Positions 19,117 to 28,442 of a stretch of DNA of 64,000 bases are shown here, piece after piece. The DNA comes from an uncultured Alphaproteobacteria bacterium (GTDB lineage: Bacteria; Pseudomonadota; Alphaproteobacteria; Micropepsales; Micropepsaceae). The stretch is taken from positions 62,001-126,000 of the forward strand of contig CAIUCH010000054.1 in NCBI GenBank assembly GCA_903897605.1, given 5' to 3'. Below the pieces are notes generated by a model. It searched no databases. It was given only the letters and a program-made list of their open reading frames with translations, and was not told the origin of the DNA. A program made the translations under genes and the position numbers. Numbering within the stretch: position 1 is the stretch's first letter; the number at the start of each line of letters is the position of its first letter.

Positions 19117-20464
19117 GCCGCTGCCCGAACCACGCTTCACGCCGGGACGCTTCATCAAGCGCTTCCTGCCACGCGGATTATTTGGCCGCTCGCTGATCAT
19201 CATCGTGGCGCCGATGGTACTGCTGCAAGGCATCGTCACTTACGTGTTCTTCGAACGCGACCTGGACAACACCACCCGGCGGCTGGCGCGCGATGTCGCC
19301 GCCGACGTCTCTTTCCTGGCGACCTTGGAAGATTCCACCCCCACCCTGGAACGCGATGGTTTGCGGGCCCTGTCGGCGCAGCAATTGCGCTATCGCCTGA
19401 CCTTCCATGACGGCGACAAGTTGGCGCCGCCGACCGAACCACCCGCCAGCACCATCGACATGGCGCTGAACGATCTTCTCGCCCGCAGCATGGGACCGCG
19501 CCGCCTATTCCAGACCGGCCGCATCGGCAGCGATTTCGACATCAAGGTCGAAGTGAAGGATGGCGTGCTGGAAATCCTGGCGCCGCGCGATCGCGTCACG
19601 GTCTCCCAGCCGGATATTTTCATCCTCTGGATGGTGGGATCGGCGCTGATTCTGCTCAGCGTGGCGATCCTGTTCCTGCGCAATCAGGTGCGGCCGATCG
19701 AGCGTCTCGCCCGGGCTTCCGAGATGTTCGGCAAAGGCAGACAAGTGCCGGATTTCAAGCCCTATGGCGCGACCGAAGTGCGGCGCGCCGCCCAGGCCTT
19801 CATCACCATGCGCGAGCGCATCGAGCGTCATGTCACCCAGCGCACCGAAATGCTGGCCGGCGTCAGCCACGATCTGAAGACCCCCCTCACCCGCATGAAG
19901 CTGGCGCTGGCGATGATGCATGACGATGCCGATATCCGCGCCCTCAAGGCCGACATCGCCGAGATGGAACATATGCTGGACGATTATCTCGCCTTCGCGC
20001 GCGGCGAAGGCGGCGAGGAATCCGAGGAAACCGATCTGGGCGAGTTGGTGCGTGACACCGCCATTGCCGCCGCCAAGGCGCGCGCCGCCGAGGATGAACG
20101 TCTCACCGTCACCGCGCCGGAACATGTGATCCTGAGCGTGAAGAAGGCGGCGCTGCGCCGCTGCCTCACCAATCTGGTGGACAATGGCTTGAAAGCCGGC
20201 CGTCATGTCGCGGTCACTTTGCTGCCCGGCGAGCGTCACACCCAAATCCTTGTCGAGGACGATGGCCACGGTATTCCCGAAGACCGGCGCGAAGAGGCCT
20301 TCCGGCCGTTCCATCGCCTGGACCAGGGCCGCAATCTGCAATCCGGCGGTTCGGGCCTGGGCCTTGCCATCGCCCGCGACATCGCCCGCGCCCATGGCGG
20401 CGACATCACGCTCGACCGAAGCGCAATGGGTGGACTCAAGGCAGTGATCCGGCTGCCAGTCTAA
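19109..20464 (+). CDS. EnvZ-like sensor histidine kinase
   Basis: The 451-residue inner-membrane protein has a first membrane segment around residues 30-50 (SLIIIVAPMVLLQGIV), a periplasmic domain of about 110 residues, a second segment (ILWMVGSALILLSVAILFL), HAMP, the H-box GVSHDLKTPLTRMKLALAMM near residue 250, N-box NLVDNGLKAG, and G-boxes VEDDGHGIP and SGGSGLGLAIARDI. ATG 19109 overlaps the end of the response regulator by eight bases, so both are coexpressed and should be cognate. Confidence 0.95.
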   Translation: MDKPLPEPRFTPGRFIKRFLPRGLFGRSLIIIVAPMVLLQGIVTYVFFERDLDNTTRRLARDVAADVSFLATLEDSTPTLERDGLRALSAQQLRYRLTFHDGDKLAPPTEPPASTIDMALNDLLARSMGPRRLFQTGRIGSDFDIKVEVKDGVLEILAPRDRVTVSQPDIFILWMVGSALILLSVAILFLRNQVRPIERLARASEMFGKGRQVPDFKPYGATEVRRAAQAFITMRERIERHVTQRTEMLAGVSHDLKTPLTRMKLALAMMHDDADIRALKADIAEMEHMLDDYLAFARGEGGEESEETDLGELVRDTAIAAAKARAAEDERLTVTAPEHVILSVKKAALRRCLTNLVDNGLKAGRHVAVTLLPGERHTQILVEDDGHGIPEDRREEAFRPFHRLDQGRNLQSGGSGLGLAIARDIARAHGGDITLDRSAMGGLKAVIRLPV

Positions 20465-20476
20465 TTCATTTTCTCC

Positions 20477-20544
20477 ATGGGCGGACTTGATCCGCCCATC
20501 CAGACTCTTGTTTGCGAATGGATGGCCGGGTCGGGCCCGGCCAT
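20477..20544. repeat. Palindromic element, ATGGCC..GGCCAT family (variant)
   Basis: Two adjacent hairpins lie between the converging kinase and proC genes: ATGGGCGGA with TCCGCCCAT (20477-20499), and ATGGCCGGG with CCCGGCCAT (20522-20544). The second resembles the element at 29768-29869. It could serve as a two-way terminator. Confidence 0.7.
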
Positions 20545-20556
20545 GGTGAGAGAGTG

Positions 20557-21444
20557 CTAACGCAGCTCTTCCGCCCGCAAGCGCGCGGCATGGATGGCGC
20601 GTTTCATCAGCGACACCAGGCCATCGCTGGCCATCAAGATGTTCAAAGCCGCCTGCGTGGTGCCGCCCGGACTGGTAACCGCTTCGCGCAGCGCGCCGGC
20701 GGGAGATTTGTCCGCCGCCAGCAACGCGCCTGCGCCCGCAACAGTGGCGCGCGCCAATTTCTCGGCCTGGTCGCGCGGCAGGCCTTCGGCGATGCCGGCT
20801 TCGGTCATCGCTTCCGCCATCAAGAATAGATAGGCGGGGCCGGACCCGGACAGCGCCGTGACACTGTCGATCAGGTCCTCCTTTGCCACCCACACGGTTT
20901 CGCCCAGCGCCGACAACAGGGCGGTGGCCTTGCGCTTGTCGGCTGTGGTCGTGCCCTTGGCGGCAAACAGGCCGGTGATGCCCCGGCCGATCGCACCCGG
21001 CGTGTTGGGCATGGCGCGGATAATGCGCGCCTTGGCGCCCCAGGCCGCGAACAACAATTTGGTGTCGGTGCCCGCCGCGATGGAAATCATCAGCGCGCCG
21101 GCGCGCGCGAAATCCGCCAGCACTGGTGCTTCATGCTTGAGGATCTGCGGCTTCAACGCCACGACACAGGCCGACAATGTCCTCGCCTTGACTTGGGACG
21201 GCGCGGCGACAAGCGTGATCGCTTTTCTCCTTGCCAAGCCGCGCAACAAGGAAGACGGCTTGGGTTCGACCACGATGATGGAACCAGCCTTGCGGGCGAT
21301 CCAGCCCTTGAGCAAGGCGCCGCCCATTCTGCCCGCTCCCACAAGCAGAATAGTTTTTGTTTGGCGCGCCTTTGGCGTGGCTTTGCCTTGGCGCGCCTTT
21401 GGCGCGACTTTGCCAGCGCCGATCAGAAGACGAGAAGAACTCAC
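20557..21444 (-). CDS. proC: Pyrroline-5-carboxylate reductase
   Basis: ProC makes the last step of proline synthesis from pyrroline-5-carboxylate with NADPH. The 295-residue product has the nucleotide-binding GAGRMGGALLKGW, PNTPGAIGRGI and the family signature SGSGPAYLFLMAEAMTEAGI, then SPGGTTQAAL. GTG 21444 overlaps the upstream stop (GTGA) and is preferred to GTG 21459. It carries an odd N-terminal extension of about 25 residues containing two 9-residue repeats (GKVAPKARQ, GKATPKARQ) before the usual TKTILLVGAG start. Confidence 0.93.
   Translation of the reverse strand: MSSSRLLIGAGKVAPKARQGKATPKARQTKTILLVGAGRMGGALLKGWIARKAGSIIVVEPKPSSLLRGLARRKAITLVAAPSQVKARTLSACVVALKPQILKHEAPVLADFARAGALMISIAAGTDTKLLFAAWGAKARIIRAMPNTPGAIGRGITGLFAAKGTTTADKRKATALLSALGETVWVAKEDLIDSVTALSGSGPAYLFLMAEAMTEAGIAEGLPRDQAEKLARATVAGAGALLAADKSPAGALREAVTSPGGTTQAALNILMASDGLVSLMKRAIHAARLRAEELR
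21361..21414 (-). repeat. Two tandem 27-base repeats inside proC
   Basis: Units 21361-21387 and 21388-21414 differ at only two positions and encode the repeated GK(V/A)(A/T)PKARQ. They are in frame and extend the N-terminus of ProC. Confidence 0.9.
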
Positions 21445-21944
21445 GCCCTGCCCGCGCACTCCAGCACCGCGGCGGCGACGGCTTCTTCAGCGGTCTTGCC
21501 GCCCCACAGCACGAACTGGAACGCCGGGTAATAATGTTCGCAGGCCTCCAGCGCCAGATTGAGCAGCGCTTCACATTGCGAAGCGCTGGCTTCCGCGCCC
21601 GGAAAGATCATGGCATGACGGAACACGATGGCGCCGTCTTCATGCCAGAGATCGAAATGCCCGATCCACAGCCGCGCATTCACATACATCAAAAGGTCCG
21701 CGACATTCTGGCGGCGGACATCCTCGGTCACCCGCATGTCGAAGGTCGAGGTGATGTGCAGCGATTTCAGATCGTCGCGCCAGGAGAAACTGAAATGATG
21801 ATCGCTCCATTTTCCGGCCACCGACAGACTGAGTTCGTCCCGGCCCGAGCGCTCAAAGGCCCAGCCATTGTCCTCCACCGTCCGTTCGAGCATATCGATC
21901 GGATGGGGGGCCAGGGCGAATTCATCTTGGTGAATCACAGTCAT
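21441..21944 (-). CDS. YbjN domain protein
   Basis: The 167-residue product starts MTVIHQDEF at ATG 21944, preceded by GGAG at 9 bases; a longer frame to 22055 has no ribosome site. It contains a type III secretion chaperone-like YbjN fold: PIDMLERTVEDNGWAFER, KWSDHHFSFSWRDD, LMYVNARLWIGHFDLW and GAIVFRHAMIFPG. YbjN-family proteins are often called putative sensory transduction regulators, but their activity is unknown. It is translationally coupled to proC. Confidence 0.85.
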   Translation of the reverse strand: MTVIHQDEFALAPHPIDMLERTVEDNGWAFERSGRDELSLSVAGKWSDHHFSFSWRDDLKSLHITSTFDMRVTEDVRRQNVADLLMYVNARLWIGHFDLWHEDGAIVFRHAMIFPGAEASASQCEALLNLALEACEHYYPAFQFVLWGGKTAEEAVAAAVLECAGRA

Positions 21945-22088
21945 GCCAGAGGCTCCAGCCACAAAACGAAGCAGTTGCGGTCCAAACTGGCACAAGATTT
22001 TGTGGTGGCACAAGAGTCCCGGACTCCTGTTCCCCATCATGGTTAAAGATTCCACAGCTTTAGCGGCGGCCCGGACTCTGGAATGAGT

Positions 22089-22340
22089 CTAGGACGGCTT
22101 TTTGGACTCCAGCGCGGCGATCCGGGCTTCGAGTGCCTCATTTTCGCCACGAGCCTTGGCCGCCATCGCCTTCACCGCCTCGAATTCTTCCCGGGGCACG
22201 AAGTCCATTTCGGCCACTAGCCGCTCCAGTCTTTGCTTCACGAAGGTGTCGATCTCGGCCCGCACGCCTTGTGCCATGCCCGCCGCGTCGGTGAACATCT
22301 TGGCCATGCCATCCAGGAACGGATTGTCGGTCTGCGCCAT
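22089..22340 (-). CDS. ubiK: UbiK-family accessory factor (BMFP/YqiC)
   Basis: The 83-residue protein has an amphipathic N-terminal helix (NPFLDGMAKMFTDAAGMAQG) and a C-terminal coiled coil (FVPREEFEAVKAMAAKARGE, LEARIAALE). This is the BMFP pattern of UbiK, which supports ubiquinone synthesis in E. coli. The FVPREEFEAVK segment is a family hallmark. It is divergent from lgt, which starts about 140 bases away. Confidence 0.88.
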   Translation of the reverse strand: MAQTDNPFLDGMAKMFTDAAGMAQGVRAEIDTFVKQRLERLVAEMDFVPREEFEAVKAMAAKARGENEALEARIAALESKKPS

Positions 22341-22417
22341 GGGCCTGGTCCTCTGATTTCCAGCCCAAGGCTTTAATACGCTCCGCGTCCGGCGTCATCC
22401 GGCATTTGCATCGCCTC

Positions 22418-22453
22418 GCTTGATGCTTGGCTTGACGCTCGGCTTGACACTGG
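22418..22453 (+). repeat. Three tandem 12-base repeats upstream of lgt
   Basis: GCTTGATGCTTG, GCTTGACGCTCG and GCTTGACACTGG follow one another, 27 bases before the lgt ATG. Each contains TTGA, so they could bear on promoter function. Confidence 0.75.
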
Positions 22454-22479
22454 GGCCGAAGAACCGCGAGTTATCCCGC

Positions 22480-23349
22480 ATGTTCCTGGCGACTCTTCCC
22501 TATCCGCATATCGACCCGGTGCTGGTGCAACTGGGTCCCTTCCCGATCCGCTGGTATGCGCTGGCCTATATCGCGGCCCTGCTGTTCGCCTGGTGGGCAG
22601 TGGCGCGCGCGATGCGAACCAAATCGCTGTGGACCGATCCGCCCTTCAACGGCAAACCACCCGCCACCGACGAACAGATCGGCGATCTGGTGGTATGGGG
22701 AACCTTCGGCGTCATCCTGGGCGGACGGCTGGGCTGGGACCTGATCTATGGCGTGGGCCTGTGCAGCGTTTCGCCCGATGCCGATTTCTGCCGTGGCCTG
22801 CCTTACGCTTTCGTCACCAATCCCCTGAAGCTGATCGCGGCCTGGGAAGGCGGCATGTCATTTCATGGCGGCCTGTTGGGCGTGGTGCTGGCGGTCTGGC
22901 TGTTCTGCCGCCGCCACAAGCTGGCCTTCCTGTCGGTTGCCGATCTGGTCTGCGCTTTCGCGCCGATGGGTCTGTTCTTCGGCCGCCTCGCCAATTTTGT
23001 GAAACCTGAATTGTGGGGCCGGGTCACCGATGTGCCCTGGGCGATGATCTTTCCCGGCGGCGGACCTTTGCCGCGCCATCCCAGCCAGCTTTATGAAGCG
23101 GCGCTGGAAGGCATTCTTCTCTTCATCATCGTACAGATCGCATTGCGGGTCTTTCGCGCCCAGAACCGGCCCGGACTGATCTCGGGAATTTTCTTCCTGG
23201 GATATGGCACCTTCCGTTTCATCAGCGAATTCTTCCGCGAGCCCGATGCGCCTTTCCTGGGACCGGTCAGCATGGGGATGGCGCTGTCGATCCCGGTCTG
23301 GCTGGGCGCGGCGGCTTTGTTCGTCATCGCCTTCAAGCCCAGGAAATGA
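22480..23349 (+). CDS. lgt: Prolipoprotein diacylglyceryl transferase
   Basis: Lgt transfers diacylglycerol from phosphatidylglycerol to the lipobox cysteine, the first step of lipoprotein maturation in the inner membrane. The 289-residue product has seven likely membrane helices, FPIRWYALAYI near the start, HGGLLGVVLAVW, the signature GRLANFVKPELWGRVTD with the essential Arg and Asn, and RHPSQLYEA. The usual FINGE in the signature is FVKPE here. ATG 22480 is chosen because it places MFLATLPYPHIDPVL at the start; a longer frame runs through the tandem repeats. It overlaps midA by four bases. Confidence 0.95.
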   Translation: MFLATLPYPHIDPVLVQLGPFPIRWYALAYIAALLFAWWAVARAMRTKSLWTDPPFNGKPPATDEQIGDLVVWGTFGVILGGRLGWDLIYGVGLCSVSPDADFCRGLPYAFVTNPLKLIAAWEGGMSFHGGLLGVVLAVWLFCRRHKLAFLSVADLVCAFAPMGLFFGRLANFVKPELWGRVTDVPWAMIFPGGGPLPRHPSQLYEAALEGILLFIIVQIALRVFRAQNRPGLISGIFFLGYGTFRFISEFFREPDAPFLGPVSMGMALSIPVWLGAAALFVIAFKPRK

Positions 23350-24416
23350 ACGCACTGGGCGAGCGCATCGCAGCCCTGGTCGCGGCGCAGGGCCCGATCT
23401 CGGTGGCGCAATACATGACCCTGGCGTTGCACGATGCCGAGGCAGGCTATTACGCCACCCGCGATCCCTTCGGCCGCAATGGTGATTTCATCACCGCGCC
23501 CGAGATCAGCCAAATGTTCGGCGAGATGCTGGGCCTGTGGTGCGGCCAGGCCTGGGTCGATCAGGGATGTCCGCAAAGTACCAGGCTTGTCGAATTGGGT
23601 CCCGGGCGCGGTACCTTGATGGCGGATGCGCTGCGCGCCTTGAAGCGGGTGCCGGCATTCCTGGACGACGTCGAAATCGTGCTGGTCGATGCCAGCCCGC
23701 ATCTGCAAGCCATTCAGCGCGAACGGTTGAAGGACAGCGGCGCGCGCATCCGCTGGACGTCCCATTTCGATGTCCAGGATGGGCCGCTGCTGCTGCTGGC
23801 CAATGAATTCTTCGACGCCCTGCCCATCCGCCAATATGTCAGGACGGCGCGGGGTTGGTGCGAGCGCATGGTGATCGTGAAAGATTGTGCGTTGGAATTC
23901 GCGCTGGCGCCGCAGATAACGCCCGCGCCCATGATCCCCGCCTCCCGCGCCGGTGCGCCGGAGGGCGGCGTCTATGAGGTTTCGCCCGCCGCCACCTCGT
24001 TGACGGAAGAGATCGCCCGCGTGATCTCCAATCATGGCGGCGCGGCGCTGCTGTTGGATTACGGCTATGCCGGGGCCGGATTTGGCGAAACCCTGCAGGC
24101 GGTCGGAGAGCATCGCTTCGCACCACTATTGTCCGAGCCCGGTGCGCGGGATCTGTCGGCCCATGTCGATTTCACCGCCCTGGCGGATGCGGCCCGGCAT
24201 GGTGGGGCGCAGATATTCGGGCCCCGTCCGCAAGGAGAGTTTCTAAACGCGCTTGGGATCGGCGCCCGCGCCCGGCATCTGGCCCAGGCCAATCCCGCCG
24301 AAGCCGGAGCCTTGGAAAGCGCGGTCGCGCGTTTGACCGGCCCCGCCCAGATGGGCAATTTGTTTCAGGCGATGGCGTTGTTGCCAGCCTCCGCGCCGCT
24401 TCCGCCGGGCTTCTGA
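23346..24416 (+). CDS. SAM-dependent methyltransferase, MidA/NDUFAF7 family
   Basis: The 356-residue product matches the MidA (DUF185) family: ISVAQYMTLALHDAEAGYYA, GDFITAPEISQMFGEMLGLW, the SAM site LVELGPGRGTLMAD, and LLANEFFDALPIRQYV. The mitochondrial relative methylates an arginine of a complex I subunit; the bacterial role is less sure. It starts inside the end of lgt (ATGA) and is followed 12 bases later by pgeF, so the three form one unit. Confidence 0.93.
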   Translation: MNALGERIAALVAAQGPISVAQYMTLALHDAEAGYYATRDPFGRNGDFITAPEISQMFGEMLGLWCGQAWVDQGCPQSTRLVELGPGRGTLMADALRALKRVPAFLDDVEIVLVDASPHLQAIQRERLKDSGARIRWTSHFDVQDGPLLLLANEFFDALPIRQYVRTARGWCERMVIVKDCALEFALAPQITPAPMIPASRAGAPEGGVYEVSPAATSLTEEIARVISNHGGAALLLDYGYAGAGFGETLQAVGEHRFAPLLSEPGARDLSAHVDFTALADAARHGGAQIFGPRPQGEFLNALGIGARARHLAQANPAEAGALESAVARLTGPAQMGNLFQAMALLPASAPLPPGF

Positions 24417-24428
24417 TACAAGCGAGAT

Positions 24429-25190
24429 ATGCGAATTCACCGCGCCGCCGATCTGCAGAAACTGCCGGGCATCGCGCACGGTTTTTTCGGCCGCGATGGC
24501 GGCGTCTCGACCGGTATTTACGCCAGCCTCAATTGCGGGCCCGGCTCGCGTGACGATCCCGCCGCCGTGGCGGAAAATCGCAGCCGCGCCATGAATGCCT
24601 TGGCCTTGGGCGCCAAGCTGGTGACCTCGGCTCAAATCCATGGCGCCCGTGTCCATACCGTATCCGCCGGCTGGGACTTCGCGGTGCGGCCCGAAGGCGA
24701 CGGACTGGTCACCACGCTGGCGGGCGTGGCGCTTGGCATCCTCACCGCTGATTGCGCGCCGGTTCTGTTCGCCGATGCCGAGGCCGGCGTGATCGGCGCC
24801 GCCCATGCCGGTTGGAAGGGTGCGGTCGCGGGGGTTCTGGAAAGCACCATCGCGGCCATGGAAAAACTGGGCGCCAAATCCACCCGCATCGTGGCCGTGA
24901 TCGGTCCCACCATCTGCCAGGCCAATTATGAGGTGGGCGCGGACATGCGTGCCCGGTTTGGCGCGCAGGATGAGAAGTTCTTCGCCGCCTCTGAACGGCC
25001 GGGACATTTCCAGTTCGACCTGCCCGGCTATGTGCGCACACGCCTCGAACGGGCGGGGATCGAACAAGTCGGGGATCTGGGGCTGTGCACCTACCCGCCG
25101 GCCAACGGTTTTTTCAGTTACCGCCGCACCACCCATCTGGGCGAGGCCGATTATGGGCGTGAAATTTCCGCCATTATGCTGACGGGATAA
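24429..25190 (+). CDS. pgeF: Peptidoglycan editing factor PgeF (YfiH, laccase domain)
   Basis: The 253-residue product has the family metal-binding motifs: GVSTGIYASLNCG, LTADCAPVLFAD, GAAHAGWKGAVAGVLE and CTYPPANGFFSYRR with conserved Cys and His residues. Family members are Zn/Cu-binding; in E. coli the protein corrects mis-incorporated residues in peptidoglycan precursors, and other members act on purine nucleosides. It closes the lgt-midA-pgeF unit, an order found in many alphaproteobacteria. Confidence 0.94.
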   Translation: MRIHRAADLQKLPGIAHGFFGRDGGVSTGIYASLNCGPGSRDDPAAVAENRSRAMNALALGAKLVTSAQIHGARVHTVSAGWDFAVRPEGDGLVTTLAGVALGILTADCAPVLFADAEAGVIGAAHAGWKGAVAGVLESTIAAMEKLGAKSTRIVAVIGPTICQANYEVGADMRARFGAQDEKFFAASERPGHFQFDLPGYVRTRLERAGIEQVGDLGLCTYPPANGFFSYRRTTHLGEADYGREISAIMLTG

Positions 25191-25292
25191 AGGCTTCTCG
25201 GGACCGGATCGATACCGGTTGCGAGGCCTTCTCCGGACGGCTACAAGCGCGTCACCAAATCTTCATTTCGGCAAGACGGGGCTTGAGGCGCG

Positions 25293-26252
<960 letters not shown>

Positions 26253-26278
26253 GTAACGTCCTTTTGCGGGTGACCTTC

Positions 26279-26911
26279 ATGCTCAAACTTTTCTACGCTC
26301 CCAATGCCTGTTCGCTGGCGCCGCACATCGCCCTCAATGAAGCGGGGGCGGACTATGAAGCGGTAAAGGTGGATACCCAGGGTGGCGAGCAACGCTCGGC
26401 TGCCTATCTGGCGATCAATCCCAAAGCGCGGGTGCCGTCGCTGGTCACCGATCGCGGTATCCTGACCGAAGTGCCGGTGCTGCTCGGCTTCATCGCCCGC
26501 AGCTTTCCCAAGGCCGAACTGGCTCCGACCGACAGCTACGACTTCTTTCAGATGCAGTCCTTCAACACTTATCTGGCATCGACCATTCACATCACCTACG
26601 CCCACATCTTCCGGCCCGAACGCTATGCCGACAGCGACGCCGCCAAGGCTGACATGCGCGCCAAGGCGCCCAAGAGCCTGAGAGACCAGTTCCAGTTGGT
26701 GGAAGACATGCTGGCCGATGGACGCGAATGGATTCATGGCGGCAAATACACCGTCTCCGATCCCTATCTTTACGTCTTCGCCCGCTGGTTCGATCGCGAT
26801 GGTGTCGGCGGCATGAAGGACCTGCCCAGGATTACGGCCCATCGCGCCCGCATGCAGACCCGACCGGCGGTGAAAAAGGCCTTGGAACAGGAAGGCCTGG
26901 CGCCGGTCTGA
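26279..26911 (+). CDS. Glutathione S-transferase, beta class
   Basis: The 210-residue protein starts MLKLFYAPNACSLAPHIALN. The cysteine in NACS and the SLAPHIAL helix are marks of the bacterial beta class, which uses Cys rather than Tyr or Ser near glutathione. ARVPSLV (cis-Pro) and the C-terminal helical domain with DPYLYVFARWF follow. Beta-class GSTs conjugate or reduce electrophiles; the natural substrate is unknown. ATG 26279 is taken; a GTG at 26264 would add five residues. Confidence 0.92.
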   Translation: MLKLFYAPNACSLAPHIALNEAGADYEAVKVDTQGGEQRSAAYLAINPKARVPSLVTDRGILTEVPVLLGFIARSFPKAELAPTDSYDFFQMQSFNTYLASTIHITYAHIFRPERYADSDAAKADMRAKAPKSLRDQFQLVEDMLADGREWIHGGKYTVSDPYLYVFARWFDRDGVGGMKDLPRITAHRARMQTRPAVKKALEQEGLAPV

Positions 26912-27011
26912 CGCGCCCTTCGCCCCGGTTGCGAACCTTTCCGGCATCCGCTAAAAGCCACGCCTTTCCGGGGCCCATTGGGGTTTTTCCGGGCGGCGAA
27001 GGATCAGAAAA

Positions 27012-27761
27012 ATGGCGCAAGTTCAAGAACTTAAGGTGGAAGCGCGCGAAGGCCGCGGCAAGGGCCCGTCCTACCAGGCCCGCTTGAAGGGCCTGATCCC
27101 CGCTATCGTCTATGGCGGCAAGGGTGAACCGGAGACCGTCAATGTCGATGCCCGCACCCTGGAGCGCCATATCGAGAAGGGCGCCTTCCTCACCACCTTG
27201 CTGATGCTGGACGTTGCCGGCAAGAAGACCCGCGTGATCCCGCGCCAGTTGCAGCTCGATCCCGTCAGCGATCGTCCCGTGCATGTCGATTTCATGCGCC
27301 TGGCCGAAGGCGCCACCGTGCGTCTGGAAGTCCCGGTGCATTTCAAGGGCCAGGGTGAATCGCCCGGCATAAAGAAGGGCGGCGTGCTGAACATCGTGCG
27401 CCACCAAATGGAATTGATCTGCCCCGCCGATCATATTCCCAACGAAGTGCTGGTGGATATTTCCATGCTGGACATCAATGAAACCATCCATCTCTCGGCG
27501 CTGTCCTTGCCGGACGGCGTCAAGTCCACAATCCGCGGTCGCGACTTCACGGTTTGCTCCATTGTCGCGCCGACCAGCGTGATCGAAGAACAGCGCGCTG
27601 CCGCTGCCGCTGCTGCCGCGCCTGTCGTGGAAGCCGCACCGGTCGAAGGCGCCGCGCCCGTCGCAGGTGCCGCCCCCGTCGCAGGTGCCGCCCCCGCTGC
27701 TGGTGCCAAGGCCGCACCGGCCGCTGGTGCCAAGGCACCTGCCGCACCGGCCAAGAAGTAA
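27012..27761 (+). CDS. rplY: 50S ribosomal protein L25/TL5 (Ctc)
   Basis: The 249-residue protein is the long TL5/Ctc form of L25, which binds 5S rRNA. The L25 domain (VEAREGRGKGPSYQARLKG, GLIPAIVYGGKGEP) is followed by the TL5 beta domain (RPVHVDFMRLAEGATVRLEV, KKGGVLNIVRHQMELICPAD). The last 50 residues are a low-complexity Ala/Pro/Gly tail with AAPVAG repeats ending in Lys. GGCGAAGGATC precedes the ATG. The rplY-pth-ychF order is common in this class. Confidence 0.96.
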   Translation: MAQVQELKVEAREGRGKGPSYQARLKGLIPAIVYGGKGEPETVNVDARTLERHIEKGAFLTTLLMLDVAGKKTRVIPRQLQLDPVSDRPVHVDFMRLAEGATVRLEVPVHFKGQGESPGIKKGGVLNIVRHQMELICPADHIPNEVLVDISMLDINETIHLSALSLPDGVKSTIRGRDFTVCSIVAPTSVIEEQRAAAAAAAAPVVEAAPVEGAAPVAGAAPVAGAAPAAGAKAAPAAGAKAPAAPAKK

Positions 27762-27797
27762 GACGAAGCGGGCGCCGTCGCCCGCGAGGAGCGCGTC

Positions 27798-28442
27798 ATG
27801 TCGTCCGACACTGCGCTGCTTATCGCGGGGCTGGGCAATCCGGGCGCGCAATATGCGCGCAACCGCCACAATGCCGGTTTCATCCTGGCCGACGAGATTC
27901 ACGCCCATTATCGTTTCGGGCCGTGGCGCGCCAAGTTCGAAGGCTTTCTGTCCGAAGGCGCCCTGGCGGGACGCAAGATCCATTTGCTGAAGCCGCAGAC
28001 CTACATGAACAATAGCGGCGTCAGCGTGGGCGCGGCGCTGCGCTTCTTCAAGCTGCCGCTGTCGGCGCTGGTGGTGATCCATGACGAGATCGACCTGGCC
28101 GAGGGCAAGATCAAGGTGAAGACTGGCGGCGGTGATGCGGGGCAGAACGGGCTGCGCTCCATCACCGAGGCACTGGGGCCGGATTATCGCCGGGTTCGCA
28201 TTGGCGTCGGACATCCCGGCGTGAAATCGCTGGTCAGCGCCCATGTGCTGCAGAATTTTTCCAAGGAAGATATCGACTGGCTGCGGCCGCTGGTGGGCGC
28301 GATGGTCGAGGCCGCGCCTTTGCTGGCCAAGGATGACGATACCGGCTTCATGTCGAAGGTGGCGCTGCTGACCGGCAAGCCGGAAAAACCGAAAAGCAAA
28401 AAGCCAGAACAAAAGTCAGATAAAAAGAAAGAAACTGAGTAA
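27798..28442 (+). CDS. pth: Peptidyl-tRNA hydrolase
   Basis: Pth frees tRNA from peptidyl-tRNA that drops off ribosomes. The 214-residue product has GLGNPGAQYARNRHNAGF with the catalytic His, KPQTYMNNSGVSV, VIHDEIDLAEGKIKVK with the conserved Asp, and GGDAGQNGLRSI. It ends in a Lys/Glu/Pro-rich tail of about 20 residues that is not part of the fold. GCGAGGAGCG precedes the ATG. Its TAA overlaps the ychF ATG (TAATG). Confidence 0.96.
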   Translation: MSSDTALLIAGLGNPGAQYARNRHNAGFILADEIHAHYRFGPWRAKFEGFLSEGALAGRKIHLLKPQTYMNNSGVSVGAALRFFKLPLSALVVIHDEIDLAEGKIKVKTGGGDAGQNGLRSITEALGPDYRRVRIGVGHPGVKSLVSAHVLQNFSKEDIDWLRPLVGAMVEAAPLLAKDDDTGFMSKVALLTGKPEKPKSKKPEQKSDKKKETE

